DNA from: Janthinobacterium rivuli
GTDB taxonomy: Bacteria > Pseudomonadota > Gammaproteobacteria > Burkholderiales > Burkholderiaceae_D
Assembly (NCBI RefSeq): GCF_009208735.1
Contig: NZ_WFLJ01000013.1
Span: 124,001-188,000, forward strand
DNA: 64,000 nucleotides
Direction of reading: 5' to 3'
Part shown: positions 1-9,346 of the stretch, one piece after another
How positions within the stretch are numbered: the first letter of the stretch is position 1
Layout: every line of letters starts with the position of its first letter
Translations under genes and position numbers: made by a program
Notes under the pieces: model-generated
Seen by the model: only the letters and a program-made list of their open reading frames with translations
Told to the model about the DNA's origin: nothing
The model's database searches: none

Positions 1-3000
1 TCCCGTGCCCAGAAGAACATGCCGACGTCTTCCTCTGTGAATTTCAGACACGAAAGCGCTATCGAGGAGACGCGCTCCTGAATGCGTGCCCCGGTACGCT
101 GCCAACCGTGCGCCCGTGCGATCCTGCGTGCCAGTACGGTGTCGCGTGATGGCCCATCGAGATCAACGATCTGCTCAATCATCTCTCGAAGATGGCCATC
201 GTAGGATGCTTCAAAAAAGGCGTCGGCGTTCACGCCGCCTACCACTGCAGGGTCAGTCATTTCAAATTGCTGGCTGATCGGTGAGTCAATATTCTGACCG
301 GCGACAGAGCGTGAGGCGTATTGGATATCAAGAGCGGGTCTTGTTAATTCGATCAGTTCTGTAGGCGCCATCGTTTCTGCTTGTGTCTTGGTTAGGATTT
401 CCTTTGCTTCAGCCTCGGCTGCCTCGCGCTCCGCCACCTTGCTGCGCCTTTGCCGGCTGAACTCCAGCAAGCGCTCCAATGCAGCATGCGTCTTTTCAAG
501 TGTACCTGCCCGATCTATCCACCAGTCAGTAGACCAGATACGCACGATTTCCCATCCTAAACCGCGCAATACCTGCTCACGTAACATGTCCCGGTCGCGC
601 GCCGTTGCCGAGCGGTGGTAGGTGGCGCCGTCGCACTCGACTCCGCACAGGTAGATGCCAGGTGCATCGGGATGCACCACGCCCAAGTCCAGCCGGAAAG
701 ACGAAGCACCGATTTGGGTATGCACCTGCCAGCCGCGAGAGGCAAGTGCTGCGGCGACTGCTTCTTCAAATGGACTGTCGAAGCCACCCAAGCTACCTTT
801 TGTCACCTCGGCCAGTGCGCGGGGGCCACGTTCGGCAAACTCCAGAAAGTGTTTGAGGTCTCGCACTCCAGCGGCCTGCGTGCGAGACAGGTCGAACTGC
901 TCCGGCTTCAGACTAGAAAATACTCTCAACTCCTGGCGCGCGCGCGTGATCGCGACATTCAGCCGACGCTCGCCGCCATCGCGGTTCATCGGACCAAAGT
1001 TCATCGAAACAGCGCCCGCCAGGTCTGGACCATAGGTAATCGAGAAATAAATGATATCGCGCTCGTCACCCTGCACAGATTCCAGGTTTTTGATAAACAG
1101 CGGTTCGAGTTCCGTCTCCGAAAAATATGGTTCCAGAGATGGGTCCTTGCGGCGTTCTTCGTCAAGCAAGTCTTCGATCAGGTTCATCTGTTCGGTATTG
1201 AAGGTGACAACGCCGATTGTCAGTTTCGATTCCTGGAAGTTTGGCGTGCGCAGTTTTGCAACGATATCGGCCACCAGCTCCTTCGCTTCGCGTTTGTTGA
1301 TCCGCGCGCCACCTTTCTCGTACACGCCATCTACGTGATGGAAGCTTACGGCACGGTCGTCGGCGACCGGCGATGGGAATGTTACCAGGCCACCGCCATA
1401 GTAATGATGGTTGGAAAATGCGATCAGGGATTCGTGGCGGCTGCGATAGTGCCAGGCCAGATTCATTGTCGGTAGGTTCGCCCCCATGCATTCGTCGAGA
1501 ATACTCTCCAGGTCGCCTTCGACATCCGCGTCATCGTCCGACGATTCGGCGCGATCAAAAAACGCGGTCGGTGGCAACTGTTTGGGATCACCCACCATCA
1601 CTACTTGCTTGCCGCGCGCCATGGCGCCTATCGCATCCCATACTGGAATCTGCGATGCTTCGTCGAACACCACCAGATCAAATGCACTGGCATCGGTTGC
1701 CAGATACTGGGCAATCGATAGCGGACTCATTAACAGACATGGCGCCAGCTTGCCCAGTACCGAGGGAATTTTTTGTATCAGCTCGCGCAACGGCATGTGC
1801 TGCTTCTTTTTGTTGATTTCATGACGTAAATCGCCCCATTCCGATTGGCGCGTAACTTCCTCGGAGCGCGGCATGCCGGCGCACAGCGAGGCGCGCACCC
1901 ATGCGCGCGTGACGTCCGTAAATTGTCGGTCAAGTGCGCGGAAGTCACCGATCCGCTTTTCATGTTCGACAGAAACGAAGTTGCGGATGACGGTTTCGTT
2001 GTCGACAGCCTGATTGAGCCACCAGCGGCTGTAATTGGTTTCAAATGCGCGCAGTGCTTCTGCCGGTTGCACCGTGCCGGTCTCCATTGCGTCGACAAGC
2101 GATGCCAGCGACAATGACAGCGCTTCTGTGCGCACCTTGCGCCACGCGCACCATGCTTTCAGGCGTGGTTCTCCGGCAACGATCTGTTTGCAGCAGGTGA
2201 TCAGCTCGTTTAATGGCAACTCGTTGAACTGCATGGCTACACCTTCGCTGAATGTGCCGACGGTGGCAAGATTGGCGAGTATGGGCTGCAGGGCGTCATG
2301 CGCTGCGCGATACTGAGCGCCAGCACTGGCTAGTACACTGGACGGTGCAAGGACTGCGTTGCCTTCAACCACCAATTGTTCAAATGCCTGACGTAGCACG
2401 CCAGCGTCTTCGATTGTCTCGGCCAGGTTGGCAATTGCTACTGTAAGTACCGAATAAAAGTTTGCTACGCTGTCGATGTCGTCTGCGCGTGTTTGCAGGC
2501 CAGCCCAAGTGCCGCCAGTTGAGGCGCGCAGATAATCAAAGGCGCGCAGCTTTTCTTCAAGGATGGCGCGCTGGCGCACATGTTGGTAATCGGTCGCCAG
2601 CGCCGGGCCACAGTCTGACGTCGCGACCTCCGCGTGCTCGCCTTGCAGTGCGCCAGCGTCCTGCACAGCGCGCAAGGCAAGCGCGAAGCGCATGGCTGCT
2701 GCCAGCAGATGTGGGCGTGTCACCTGGCCATTCCACAGTCCACCTGTCTCTGCGTTCAGCGGCTGCATGTCGGCGATCTCGGTATTGAGCGCGCGCAGTT
2801 GCCGCAAGCGCTCCAACTCCAGAGCAAGCAACTTGCCACATCGCCCGTTCTCGATGAGGTCAAATCCCTGGTCATCCCAAGCTTCCTGTCGGCGCGCCTG
2901 CCCCAGCACATGCTGCAAGCGCAGCGCTGCCTGAACAAATTCAGGGCGCGTCTTCAAGCCCGCCCAGACCCCTTCGCTTAACGGCCCCATTTCCACCTTG

Positions 3001-6000
3001 TCGATTGCGGACCGCAATTCGCGGATACGTACCAGCAAAGGCAGGTCGCGTGTGACATCGGCATTGCCGTCGCCGGTCACGCAGTCGGTCAGTACTTTGT
3101 AGATCCGGCGCTTGCGCATCCACGACAAGGGCCATGTACTGCGTTCTGCTTCGACCCAGCCACGTTGAAGCTGGTGCACGTTTAGTGCGTCCACCTGTTC
3201 GCCATACTGCACGGAAAGGCTGCTTGTACTCGCGGCCAGATCGTCGAGCAGTTTCAATCCTTTCTCTAACTCGGTCAGAATATCGTCAGACCAAGGTTGG
3301 CCCAGTAGTGACATCACGCGGTCACGCTCGTCGAGCAGCGCCAGCGCTTTTTTGCATCGTGCGACGACGGATTCGTTCCATGCAGGACGGATGCGCGCAT
3401 TTAGTTCACGATGCTGGAGCAGCAGTTGGTGCCCTTCACGTAGATCAGCCAGAAGCTCGCGCGCCTCAGGCCGAAACACGAAGCCCCATTGACGGCCAAA
3501 GGCATCAGGCAGCGCCTGCGACAGATCTGCTACTGCCAGGCGCGCGCGACGGCCAGTCGGCAAGCCCGCAAGACTAGTTGCATTTTCAAAATTCGTGATG
3601 GCCAATTGTAGTTCTTCAGCTGCTGGCACCACCGCTCTGGTTGCGCTGATGAATGCCTGTTGCCAGGAAGGTGTCCACTCCGCTTGCCCGACTGCCATCA
3701 GCGGTCCCTTGAGTAATTCGCTGGCGCCAACCGCCTCGGCATTGACCTCCAGGCGGACGCTTAAATCGCGCATCGCCTCAAGCTGGGTATGGTCATGCGC
3801 ATTGGGATTTGCCCAGGAAAGATCGAGTTTAGGTACATCTTCGCCATCGACCACTATGCCGATCGCCTTGTAAATTGTCAGGTCATTAGGATGTCGATGG
3901 TGCAGTCGAGCGACATATTGGTTCAATTCGTCGCGCAGTCGCTTCAACTTGACCGCCTGAGCGTTCCATTCTTCGGGATTGACTTCGCCTTGAGCCTCCC
4001 AAGCCTTTTGCAGCTGGGTGATCACATCGAGCTTGCGTGCCTTGTTCGAGTGCAGTTCTAGACAAAACTCACCCAAACCCACTTCGCGCAAGCGCCGGTA
4101 CACAACGTCAAGCGCTGCGATCTTCTCCGATACAAACAACACTCGCTTTCCCTCGGCCAGACACTGGGCGATCAGGTTGGCAATGGTCTGGCTCTTGCCC
4201 GTACCAGGTGGTCCGATCAGTACAAAATTTTTGCCCTTGGCCCCAGCCATGACTGCAGAGAGTTGTGACGAGTCGGCAGGAAGCGGACAGAATGTCTTGT
4301 CAGGAGAGAATTGCGCATCGAGTTCTTTCGGCGGCGGAAACGCTACCGTGGACAGATAGGGTTCGCGCGGACTGTCGATCAAGTGGCGTACGACCGGGTT
4401 CTGGCGTAATTGATCCGTTCGCTGGGTTAGGTCAACCCACATCAGATATTTTGCGAACGAGAAAGACGCTAGTACCACTTCGTCTGATACTTCCCAGCCC
4501 TTGATGTCTCGCACGGCATGAGAAACGGTACGCCAGATCAGCGCGACATCAAGTCCAGCGGCATCCTGCGGCAACTTGCCATCCATGATACCGAGGTTGA
4601 GATGGAAGTCTTGCCGCAGCATCTCGATCAGCGTCGGATTAAAGCGCGGTTCGTCTTCATGCAGGCACAAGGTAAAGCCGGAGCGCGCGCTCTTGCGCTG
4701 CAGAGACACTGGAATAAGAATCAACGGCGCCTTGCACTTCTGTGCCGCTTTGTCATCGCGCGTCCAGTTCAAAAAGCCCAGTGCCAGGAACAGCGTGTTC
4801 GCTCCCCCCTCTTGCAATACCGTGCGGGCACTACGATAGAGATCGACGAGTCGGGTCTCCAGCTCCGGCTCGTTCACGTTGACGAATACCTCGCGCCGTT
4901 TCAGCGCATCGAGGGCGTGCTCGCGACGTACATCTTCACGTGCGCGCTGTTCGTGTACTGCTTGGTTACGTGGATCTTGCCCATCCATAAGGTCCGGTCT
5001 GGGTAGCAAGCGTATCGGCGCACCGTTGGACAGCACATCCTCCAGCACGCCTGGTTCCGGTGCGTCAATCCTGAGGGATTTTTTGCCGCTTTTGAAATTG
5101 AGAAGATTGTTCCGCAGCGATAGGTCAAGCAATTTGCGTTGCCATCGGGCCAGCCTGTCGTTCGGATCGAATCCTGGAGGCTCGGTCGTCACCCCGTAGT
5201 CCGGCAAATCAGGTGCACCATCGTCAAACGTGGTGGCGGTTGCTTTCATCGCACTATCGGTGGGTGGAAGGATGAGCTGGCTTGCACCGCTGGCAAGCGG
5301 TTTGATCCGTTGCATGCGGGCACGTCGGATATCAACCACCAGCTCGAATAGTTCTTCGACCTGTTCGGCGATCTGATTGGCTGCCAGATCGGTTGCATAC
5401 GTAAAGGATGGCGCCGGCCGCGAGGTAATCAGTGTTGTTTCGAACAGGATCAGTTCTTTCAACCGGATGCGTTTGCGGATGGCCGTCACGTCATCGACAA
5501 CTACTGTGGAAAATTCTTCCTGGCGTAGCCATACGCCAGCGAACGCGTGACCCTTCGTGAATACCACAATAGGATTCAAGCCCGCCTGCTCCAGCGCAGA
5601 GCAAAACATCAGCGTCAGGTCGAGGCAGGTGGCAATGCGGGCGTCCATCACCTGCGCCGCGCTGCGTACCTTCTGGCCTCGGTGCTCGAAACTGGCTGGC
5701 GGCAGTGCGTAGTCCAATCCCAGCCCTGCCACGGCTGTCCACAGAGCCGAGGTCAGCTCCCATGCCCGTTTTGCGCCCCCCTGATAGCCATCCAGCGCCG
5801 GGCTTTTTCCCGCCTGTCGCAATACCTCGGCGACTTGCTTGAGCAACCGGTCAATTGCCGGCTCATTTGGTTGCACGAATGCGGCTACGAGGTCGGGGAG
5901 GTGGGATAGTCCTCCCCACTGGTTACGCGGCAACAGCTCAACTTTGCGCTCTTCTGTCGCTAGCACCCGCTCCGGGGACGAGCCGGCCTTGCCAACCAGT

Positions 6001-6332
6001 GTCAATGTAATTGTCGAGGTCTCAGCTTCGGTCAATTTACCCAGTATGATGCCATCCAGCTGAACATCGCAGTCCCTGATGTCGTAGTTGGACTTCGCCT
6101 GACAGGCATCTATCAACCAGGTCTTCGATTTCAAAAACGGAGGAAATGATTCTAGGCGCAACCGCAAGTCGGTGATCTCTCCATTACCTTCATTGATAAT
6201 GGCCAGTTCACGTAGCAGAGGAACGGAGTTCTGGAAGTCTGCTAGGTTCAGCTTGCTGGCATTTGAGATGCGAATTGCGTGCTCAGGTGCTGCTTTGACG
6301 GGCTGTTCCGCCAGGTCTTCTACTTGTTTCAC
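1..6332 (-). CDS. Giant DUF4011 / SF1 helicase / PD-(D/E)XK nuclease / DUF3320 protein (3' end beyond window)
   Basis: I translated the complement from a GTG at 6332, which is preceded by GGGGAAG. The frame stays open for about 2110 codons to the left edge, so the C-terminus is missing. Order of parts seen: an N-terminal region with a Cys236-His262-Asp279/280 arrangement resembling a transglutaminase-like fold; DUF4011 from about residue 392; Walker A GPPGTGKS near 707; Walker B FDEASQIP near 1555 with GDPKQLPP after it; helicase motif VI (NVAITRAR) near 1790; a Vsr/PD-(D/E)XK-like nuclease near 1855-1960 (LDLG then VECDG); and a DUF3320-like tail from about 2040. Family knowledge: such proteins are SF1 helicase-nucleases, and DUF4011-helicase-Vsr proteins have been reported as single-gene antiphage systems. 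Base composition is visibly more AT-rich than all neighbours, which suggests transfer. A defence role is inference; the domain calls are firm. Confidence 0.9.
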   Translation of the reverse strand, partial: MKQVEDLAEQPVKAAPEHAIRISNASKLNLADFQNSVPLLRELAIINEGNGEITDLRLRLESFPPFLKSKTWLIDACQAKSNYDIRDCDVQLDGIILGKLTEAETSTITLTLVGKAGSSPERVLATEERKVELLPRNQWGGLSHLPDLVAAFVQPNEPAIDRLLKQVAEVLRQAGKSPALDGYQGGAKRAWELTSALWTAVAGLGLDYALPPASFEHRGQKVRSAAQVMDARIATCLDLTLMFCSALEQAGLNPIVVFTKGHAFAGVWLRQEEFSTVVVDDVTAIRKRIRLKELILFETTLITSRPAPSFTYATDLAANQIAEQVEELFELVVDIRRARMQRIKPLASGASQLILPPTDSAMKATATTFDDGAPDLPDYGVTTEPPGFDPNDRLARWQRKLLDLSLRNNLLNFKSGKKSLRIDAPEPGVLEDVLSNGAPIRLLPRPDLMDGQDPRNQAVHEQRAREDVRREHALDALKRREVFVNVNEPELETRLVDLYRSARTVLQEGGANTLFLALGFLNWTRDDKAAQKCKAPLILIPVSLQRKSARSGFTLCLHEDEPRFNPTLIEMLRQDFHLNLGIMDGKLPQDAAGLDVALIWRTVSHAVRDIKGWEVSDEVVLASFSFAKYLMWVDLTQRTDQLRQNPVVRHLIDSPREPYLSTVAFPPPKELDAQFSPDKTFCPLPADSSQLSAVMAGAKGKNFVLIGPPGTGKSQTIANLIAQCLAEGKRVLFVSEKIAALDVVYRRLREVGLGEFCLELHSNKARKLDVITQLQKAWEAQGEVNPEEWNAQAVKLKRLRDELNQYVARLHHRHPNDLTIYKAIGIVVDGEDVPKLDLSWANPNAHDHTQLEAMRDLSVRLEVNAEAVGASELLKGPLMAVGQAEWTPSWQQAFISATRAVVPAAEELQLAITNFENATSLAGLPTGRRARLAVADLSQALPDAFGRQWGFVFRPEARELLADLREGHQLLLQHRELNARIRPAWNESVVARCKKALALLDERDRVMSLLGQPWSDDILTELEKGLKLLDDLAASTSSLSVQYGEQVDALNVHQLQRGWVEAERSTWPLSWMRKRRIYKVLTDCVTGDGNADVTRDLPLLVRIRELRSAIDKVEMGPLSEGVWAGLKTRPEFVQAALRLQHVLGQARRQEAWDDQGFDLIENGRCGKLLALELERLRQLRALNTEIADMQPLNAETGGLWNGQVTRPHLLAAAMRFALALRAVQDAGALQGEHAEVATSDCGPALATDYQHVRQRAILEEKLRAFDYLRASTGGTWAGLQTRADDIDSVANFYSVLTVAIANLAETIEDAGVLRQAFEQLVVEGNAVLAPSSVLASAGAQYRAAHDALQPILANLATVGTFSEGVAMQFNELPLNELITCCKQIVAGEPRLKAWCAWRKVRTEALSLSLASLVDAMETGTVQPAEALRAFETNYSRWWLNQAVDNETVIRNFVSVEHEKRIGDFRALDRQFTDVTRAWVRASLCAGMPRSEEVTRQSEWGDLRHEINKKKQHMPLRELIQKIPSVLGKLAPCLLMSPLSIAQYLATDASAFDLVVFDEASQIPVWDAIGAMARGKQVVMVGDPKQLPPTAFFDRAESSDDDADVEGDLESILDECMGANLPTMNLAWHYRSRHESLIAFSNHHYYGGGLVTFPSPVADDRAVSFHHVDGVYEKGGARINKREAKELVADIVAKLRTPNFQESKLTIGVVTFNTEQMNLIEDLLDEERRKDPSLEPYFSETELEPLFIKNLESVQGDERDIIYFSITYGPDLAGAVSMNFGPMNRDGGERRLNVAITRARQELRVFSSLKPEQFDLSRTQAAGVRDLKHFLEFAERGPRALAEVTKGSLGGFDSPFEEAVAAALASRGWQVHTQIGASSFRLDLGVVHPDAPGIYLCGVECDGATYHRSATARDRDMLREQVLRGLGWEIVRIWSTDWWIDRAGTLEKTHAALERLLEFSRQRRSKVAEREAAEAEAKEILTKTQAETMAPTELIELTRPALDIQYASRSVAGQNIDSPISQQFEMTDPAVVGGVNADAFFEASYDGHLREMIEQIVDLDGPSRDTVLARRIARAHGWQRTGARIQERVSSIALSCLKFTEEDVGMFFWAR

Positions 6333-6376
6333 TTACTTCCCCGTTAATGAATTCAATGAATTTTGTGTCTATTTTT

Positions 6377-6390
6377 GCAAATTAATTTGC
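6377..6390. promoter_or_regulatory. Perfect 14-bp palindrome upstream of the helicase gene
   Basis: The site reads gcaaattaatttgc and equals its own complement. It lies about 45 bp upstream of the helicase GTG in an AT-rich leader. This could be an operator for a homodimeric regulator or simply part of an AT-rich promoter. No regulator gene is adjacent in the window. Confidence 0.35.
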
Positions 6391-6445
6391 TATAGAGATA
6401 TTCATCGAACGACATTAACACATGGAAAGAGACAATTACTCACCA

Positions 6446-6465
6446 AATCTCACTTCAATGAGATT
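6446..6465. repeat. 7-bp inverted repeat AATCTCA/TGAGATT, 6-bp spacer
   Basis: Perfect arms lie at 6446-6452 and 6459-6465, about 115 bp upstream of the helicase start. With no T-tract beside it, an operator or a boundary hairpin is more likely than a terminator. Confidence 0.35.
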
Positions 6466-6551
6466 CGGATACGTTAGAGTATTCTTACAGCGACTTGTCC
6501 GCGCTGCGTGGCCAAGTTAATCAAGGGAGCGGGTGAGTCGCCATGAAAAAA

Positions 6552-6575
6552 GCGGATGCCGGTCAGGGCATCCGC
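6552..6575 (-). terminator. Rho-independent terminator after the nitroreductase gene
   Basis: Perfect 9-bp arms (gcggatgcc at 6552-6560, ggcatccgc at 6567-6575) enclose a 6-base loop. The stem is flanked by an A-run on the left and a T-run on the right, so it can act in both directions. It sits 22 bp beyond the nitroreductase stop and separates that gene from the lower-GC helicase region. Confidence 0.85.
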
Positions 6576-6597
6576 TTTTCAGTCACGGGCGTGGCGC

Positions 6598-7236
6598 TTA
6601 CGCCAGCTCGGTGATGAATTGCTCGCGCGCGGGGCGCACTTTTTTCAAGTCCACCAGCCAGTCGCCTTCGTCGGCGCGGTAGCCCAGCGGCAGCATGACG
6701 ACGGAACGCAAGCCTTTTTCGCGCAGATTCAGGATCTCGTCGACCTTGGCCGGATCAAACCCTTCCATCGGCGTCGAATCGACCTGTTCCTGCGCCGCGG
6801 CGATCAGGGCCGTGCCCACGCCGATGTAGGCCTGGCGCGCCGCGTGCTGGTAGTTGGTTTCCGCGTCGCGCTGCGGATACGTGGCCAGGATCTGCTGGCG
6901 ATACGCTTCCCAGCCTTCATTCTTGAAGCCGCGCACTTCGTTGACCAGGTCGAAGCGCTGGTTGATGCGTTCCACCGTGTAATTGTCCCAGGCGGCAAAT
7001 ACCAGCAGGTGCGAGGCATCCGTCACTTGCGACTGGTTCCATGCATGCGGCTTGATCTGCTCGCGCAGGGCCGGATTCGTCACGACGAAGACTTCATAAG
7101 GATGCAGCCCGCTGGAGCTGGCCGTCAGGCGTACGGCTTCCAGGATGCGCTCGACCTTGTCTTGCGGCACCACTTTACTTGGGTCCATCTTCTTGGTGGC
7201 GTAGCGCCATTGCAATGTTTCGAGCAGTGCGGACAT
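6598..7236 (-). CDS. NAD(P)H-dependent nitroreductase family flavoprotein (NfsB-like)
   Basis: A 212-residue protein of the length and pattern of the FMN-dependent nitroreductase family. The N-terminal RYATKKMDPSK and the following residues (RLTASSSGLHPYEVFVV) form the usual FMN-contact region, and the C-terminal half carries GVGTALIAAAQEQVDSTPMEGF, which is typical of the NfsB/dihydropteridine-reductase group. Expected role: cytosolic two-electron reduction of nitro compounds and quinones with NAD(P)H. The start at 7236 is chosen because AAGGGA lies just upstream; an in-frame ATG five codons earlier lacks a good site. It is a single gene with its own terminator. Confidence 0.9.
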   Translation of the reverse strand: MSALLETLQWRYATKKMDPSKVVPQDKVERILEAVRLTASSSGLHPYEVFVVTNPALREQIKPHAWNQSQVTDASHLLVFAAWDNYTVERINQRFDLVNEVRGFKNEGWEAYRQQILATYPQRDAETNYQHAARQAYIGVGTALIAAAQEQVDSTPMEGFDPAKVDEILNLREKGLRSVVMLPLGYRADEGDWLVDLKKVRPAREQFITELA

Positions 7237-7357
7237 GTAAATCCCTTTCATAATGAATAGTTCAGATTGGAAATGATAGCGGATTCAGCCATTTCAAGTG
7301 CAAAGGGCAAAAGAAGCTGTATTGCGTACGCAAGTTAGCGCACTCAAGCACGGCTGT

Positions 7358-8356
7358 CTACAGGCCAACCATGGCAAGTTCCACGTCCGGATAGCGCGCC
7401 CCTTGCACGGCGGCTGGCGCGATGGCGGCGCCGATGGCGGCCAGCTCGCTTGCGCTCAAGGCGATTTGCGCCGCGGCCACGTTCTCTTCCAGGTGCGCCA
7501 GGCTGCGGGCGCCGGGTATCGGTACGAGGTCGTCGCCTTGCGCCAGCAGCCAGGCCAGGGCCAGCTGGGCCGCCGTGACGCCGCGCGCCGCCGCCAGGCG
7601 CTGCAGTTCTGCCACCAGGTGCGCGTTGGCCGCCATCGCCTGCGGCTGGAAGCGGGGCAGGCTGTGGCGGTAGTCGTCGGGCGCCAGTGCCGCGCCGGAC
7701 GTGAGCTGGCCCGTCAGGAAACCGCGGCCCAGTGGGCTGTAGGGGACGAAGCCGATGCCCAGTTCACGGCAGACGGGCAGCACTTCCGCTTCCACGTCGC
7801 GGCTCCACAGCGAGTATTCGGACTGCACGGCCGCGATCGGATGCACGGCATGGGCGCGGCGCACGGTGGCGGCCGACACTTCCGACAACCCCAGGTGGCG
7901 CACCTTGCCCGCGCGCACCAACTCGGCCATGACGCCCACCACCTCTTCGACGGGGACGGCGGGGTCCACGCGGTGCTGGTACAGCAAGTCGATGCAGTCG
8001 ATACCGAGCCGTGACAGCGAGCCGTCCACCGCCTGGACGATATGTTCGGGGCGGCTGTCGACGCCCGCCATGCGCGCCACGCCCTGGCCATGGGGCAAGA
8101 TATTGAAGCCGAACTTGGTGGCGATGTTGACCTTGCTGCGCAGCTGCTTCAGGGCGCGGCCCACCAATTCCTCGTTGGCGTAGGGGCCGTAGACTTCCGC
8201 CGTATCGATCAGGGTCACGCCCAGTTCCACGGCGCGCTGCAGCACGCGCAGCGAGGTGGCCTCGTCCGCGCCGCCGTAGGCAAAGCTCATGCCCATACAG
8301 CCCAGGCCGATGGGGGCGACGCGCAAGCCGGCGTTGCCCAGTGTTCTGTGTTCCAT
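7358..8356 (-). CDS. Aldo/keto reductase (AKR13-like)
   Basis: A 332-residue TIM-barrel oxidoreductase. Visible family marks are the N-terminal LGLGCMGMSFAYG, the catalytic Asp/Tyr pair in DTAEVYGPYANEELVG, the catalytic Lys in the ATKFGFN segment, a QSEYSLWSRD strand, and the late PIPGARSLAHLEEN cofactor-binding stretch. Expected role: cytosolic NADPH-dependent carbonyl reduction, substrate unknown. The second ATG (8356) has AAGGA at proper distance; the first ATG (8362) abuts it. It is divergent from a LysR gene 99 bp away, a common regulator-target layout. Confidence 0.92.
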   Translation of the reverse strand: MEHRTLGNAGLRVAPIGLGCMGMSFAYGGADEATSLRVLQRAVELGVTLIDTAEVYGPYANEELVGRALKQLRSKVNIATKFGFNILPHGQGVARMAGVDSRPEHIVQAVDGSLSRLGIDCIDLLYQHRVDPAVPVEEVVGVMAELVRAGKVRHLGLSEVSAATVRRAHAVHPIAAVQSEYSLWSRDVEAEVLPVCRELGIGFVPYSPLGRGFLTGQLTSGAALAPDDYRHSLPRFQPQAMAANAHLVAELQRLAAARGVTAAQLALAWLLAQGDDLVPIPGARSLAHLEENVAAAQIALSASELAAIGAAIAPAAVQGARYPDVELAMVGL

Positions 8357-8403
8357 TCTCATTCCTTTTCAAAAAAAGATGCAAGGAGTATGGGCGAAGC
8401 GAC

Positions 8404-8435
8404 TGCATGCGATAAGATGCCTAATCCTGCATGCA
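8404..8435. promoter_or_regulatory. Divergent promoter region with two TGCATGC palindromic sites
   Basis: Between the reductase and the LysR gene, TGCATGC at 8404-8410 and the palindrome TGCATGCA at 8428-8435 stand about two helical turns apart. Paired dyads in a LysR-target intergenic region are plausible LysR recognition and activation sites. This is inference from position only. Confidence 0.35.
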
Positions 8436-8455
8436 TTACTGAAGATTTCTCATGA

Positions 8456-9346
8456 ATGATGACTGAGCTGAATGAATTGACGGCCTTTGCCGCCGTCGCC
8501 CGCCTGCGCAGCTTCCGCAAGGCGGCGCTGGAACGGGGCGTGTCCGCTTCCGCCCTCAGCCATGCGTTGCGCGCGCTGGAGGAGCGCCTGGGCGTGCGCC
8601 TGCTGAACCGCACCACGCGCAGCGTCACGCCGACCGAGGCGGGGCAGCTGCTGCTGGCGCGCCTGGCGCCGGCCATGCGCGAAATCGACGATGCCCTGCA
8701 GGACTTGAGCGCCTTGCAGGATGTACCCGCAGGCAGGCTGCGCCTGAACGTGCCCCGTCCGGCCGCGCGGCTGCTGCTGGCGCCCATGCTGGCGCGTTTT
8801 GTCGCGCGCTATCCGCGCGTGCAGGTGGAACTGGTCACCGATGACGGCATGATCGATATCGTGCGCGACGGTTTTGACGCGGGCATCCGCTTCGGCGAGC
8901 AGGTGGCGGCCGACATGATCGCCGTGCCCGTGGGCGCGCCGCAACCGTTCGTCGTGGTGGCGTCGCCCGCCTACCTGGCGGCGCATGGGGCGCCAGGCAC
9001 GCCGCGCGCGCTGCTGGCGCATGCCTGCATAGGCCGGCGTTTTCCCAGCGGACGCCAGTACGCGTGGGAGTTCGAGCTGGAAGGCGAAGCCGTCAGCATC
9101 GCCGTCGGCGGGCCGCTGGTGTTTGACGACGATGAACTGATGCTGCGCGCGGCCCGCGATGGCGCGGGGCTGGCGTATGTGTACGAGGCCGATGCGCGCG
9201 CCGATATCGCGGCGGGACGCCTGGCGTGCGTGCTGGATCGCTGCCTGCCGCCGCCGCCCCGTTACTACCTGTACTACCCGAGCCGGCGGCAGATGCCGGC
9301 CGTCCTGCGCGCCTTTGTCGACATGCTGCGCGCGCCGGCGGCATAG
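8456..9346 (+). CDS. LysR-family transcriptional regulator
   Basis: 296 residues. The N-terminal winged HTH (residues about 5-65) has SFRKAALERGVSASALSHAL as its helix-turn-helix, then LNRTTRSVTPTEAG. The substrate-binding domain follows, with the DDGMIDIVRDGFDAGIRFGE segment. Being divergent from the aldo/keto reductase, it probably controls that gene. Its effector domain closely resembles that of the LysR at 32114-33001, so the two are paralogues of one subfamily. The stop codon directly abuts the convergent sensor kinase stop, with no gap. Confidence 0.93.
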   Translation: MMTELNELTAFAAVARLRSFRKAALERGVSASALSHALRALEERLGVRLLNRTTRSVTPTEAGQLLLARLAPAMREIDDALQDLSALQDVPAGRLRLNVPRPAARLLLAPMLARFVARYPRVQVELVTDDGMIDIVRDGFDAGIRFGEQVAADMIAVPVGAPQPFVVVASPAYLAAHGAPGTPRALLAHACIGRRFPSGRQYAWEFELEGEAVSIAVGGPLVFDDDELMLRAARDGAGLAYVYEADARADIAAGRLACVLDRCLPPPPRYYLYYPSRRQMPAVLRAFVDMLRAPAA

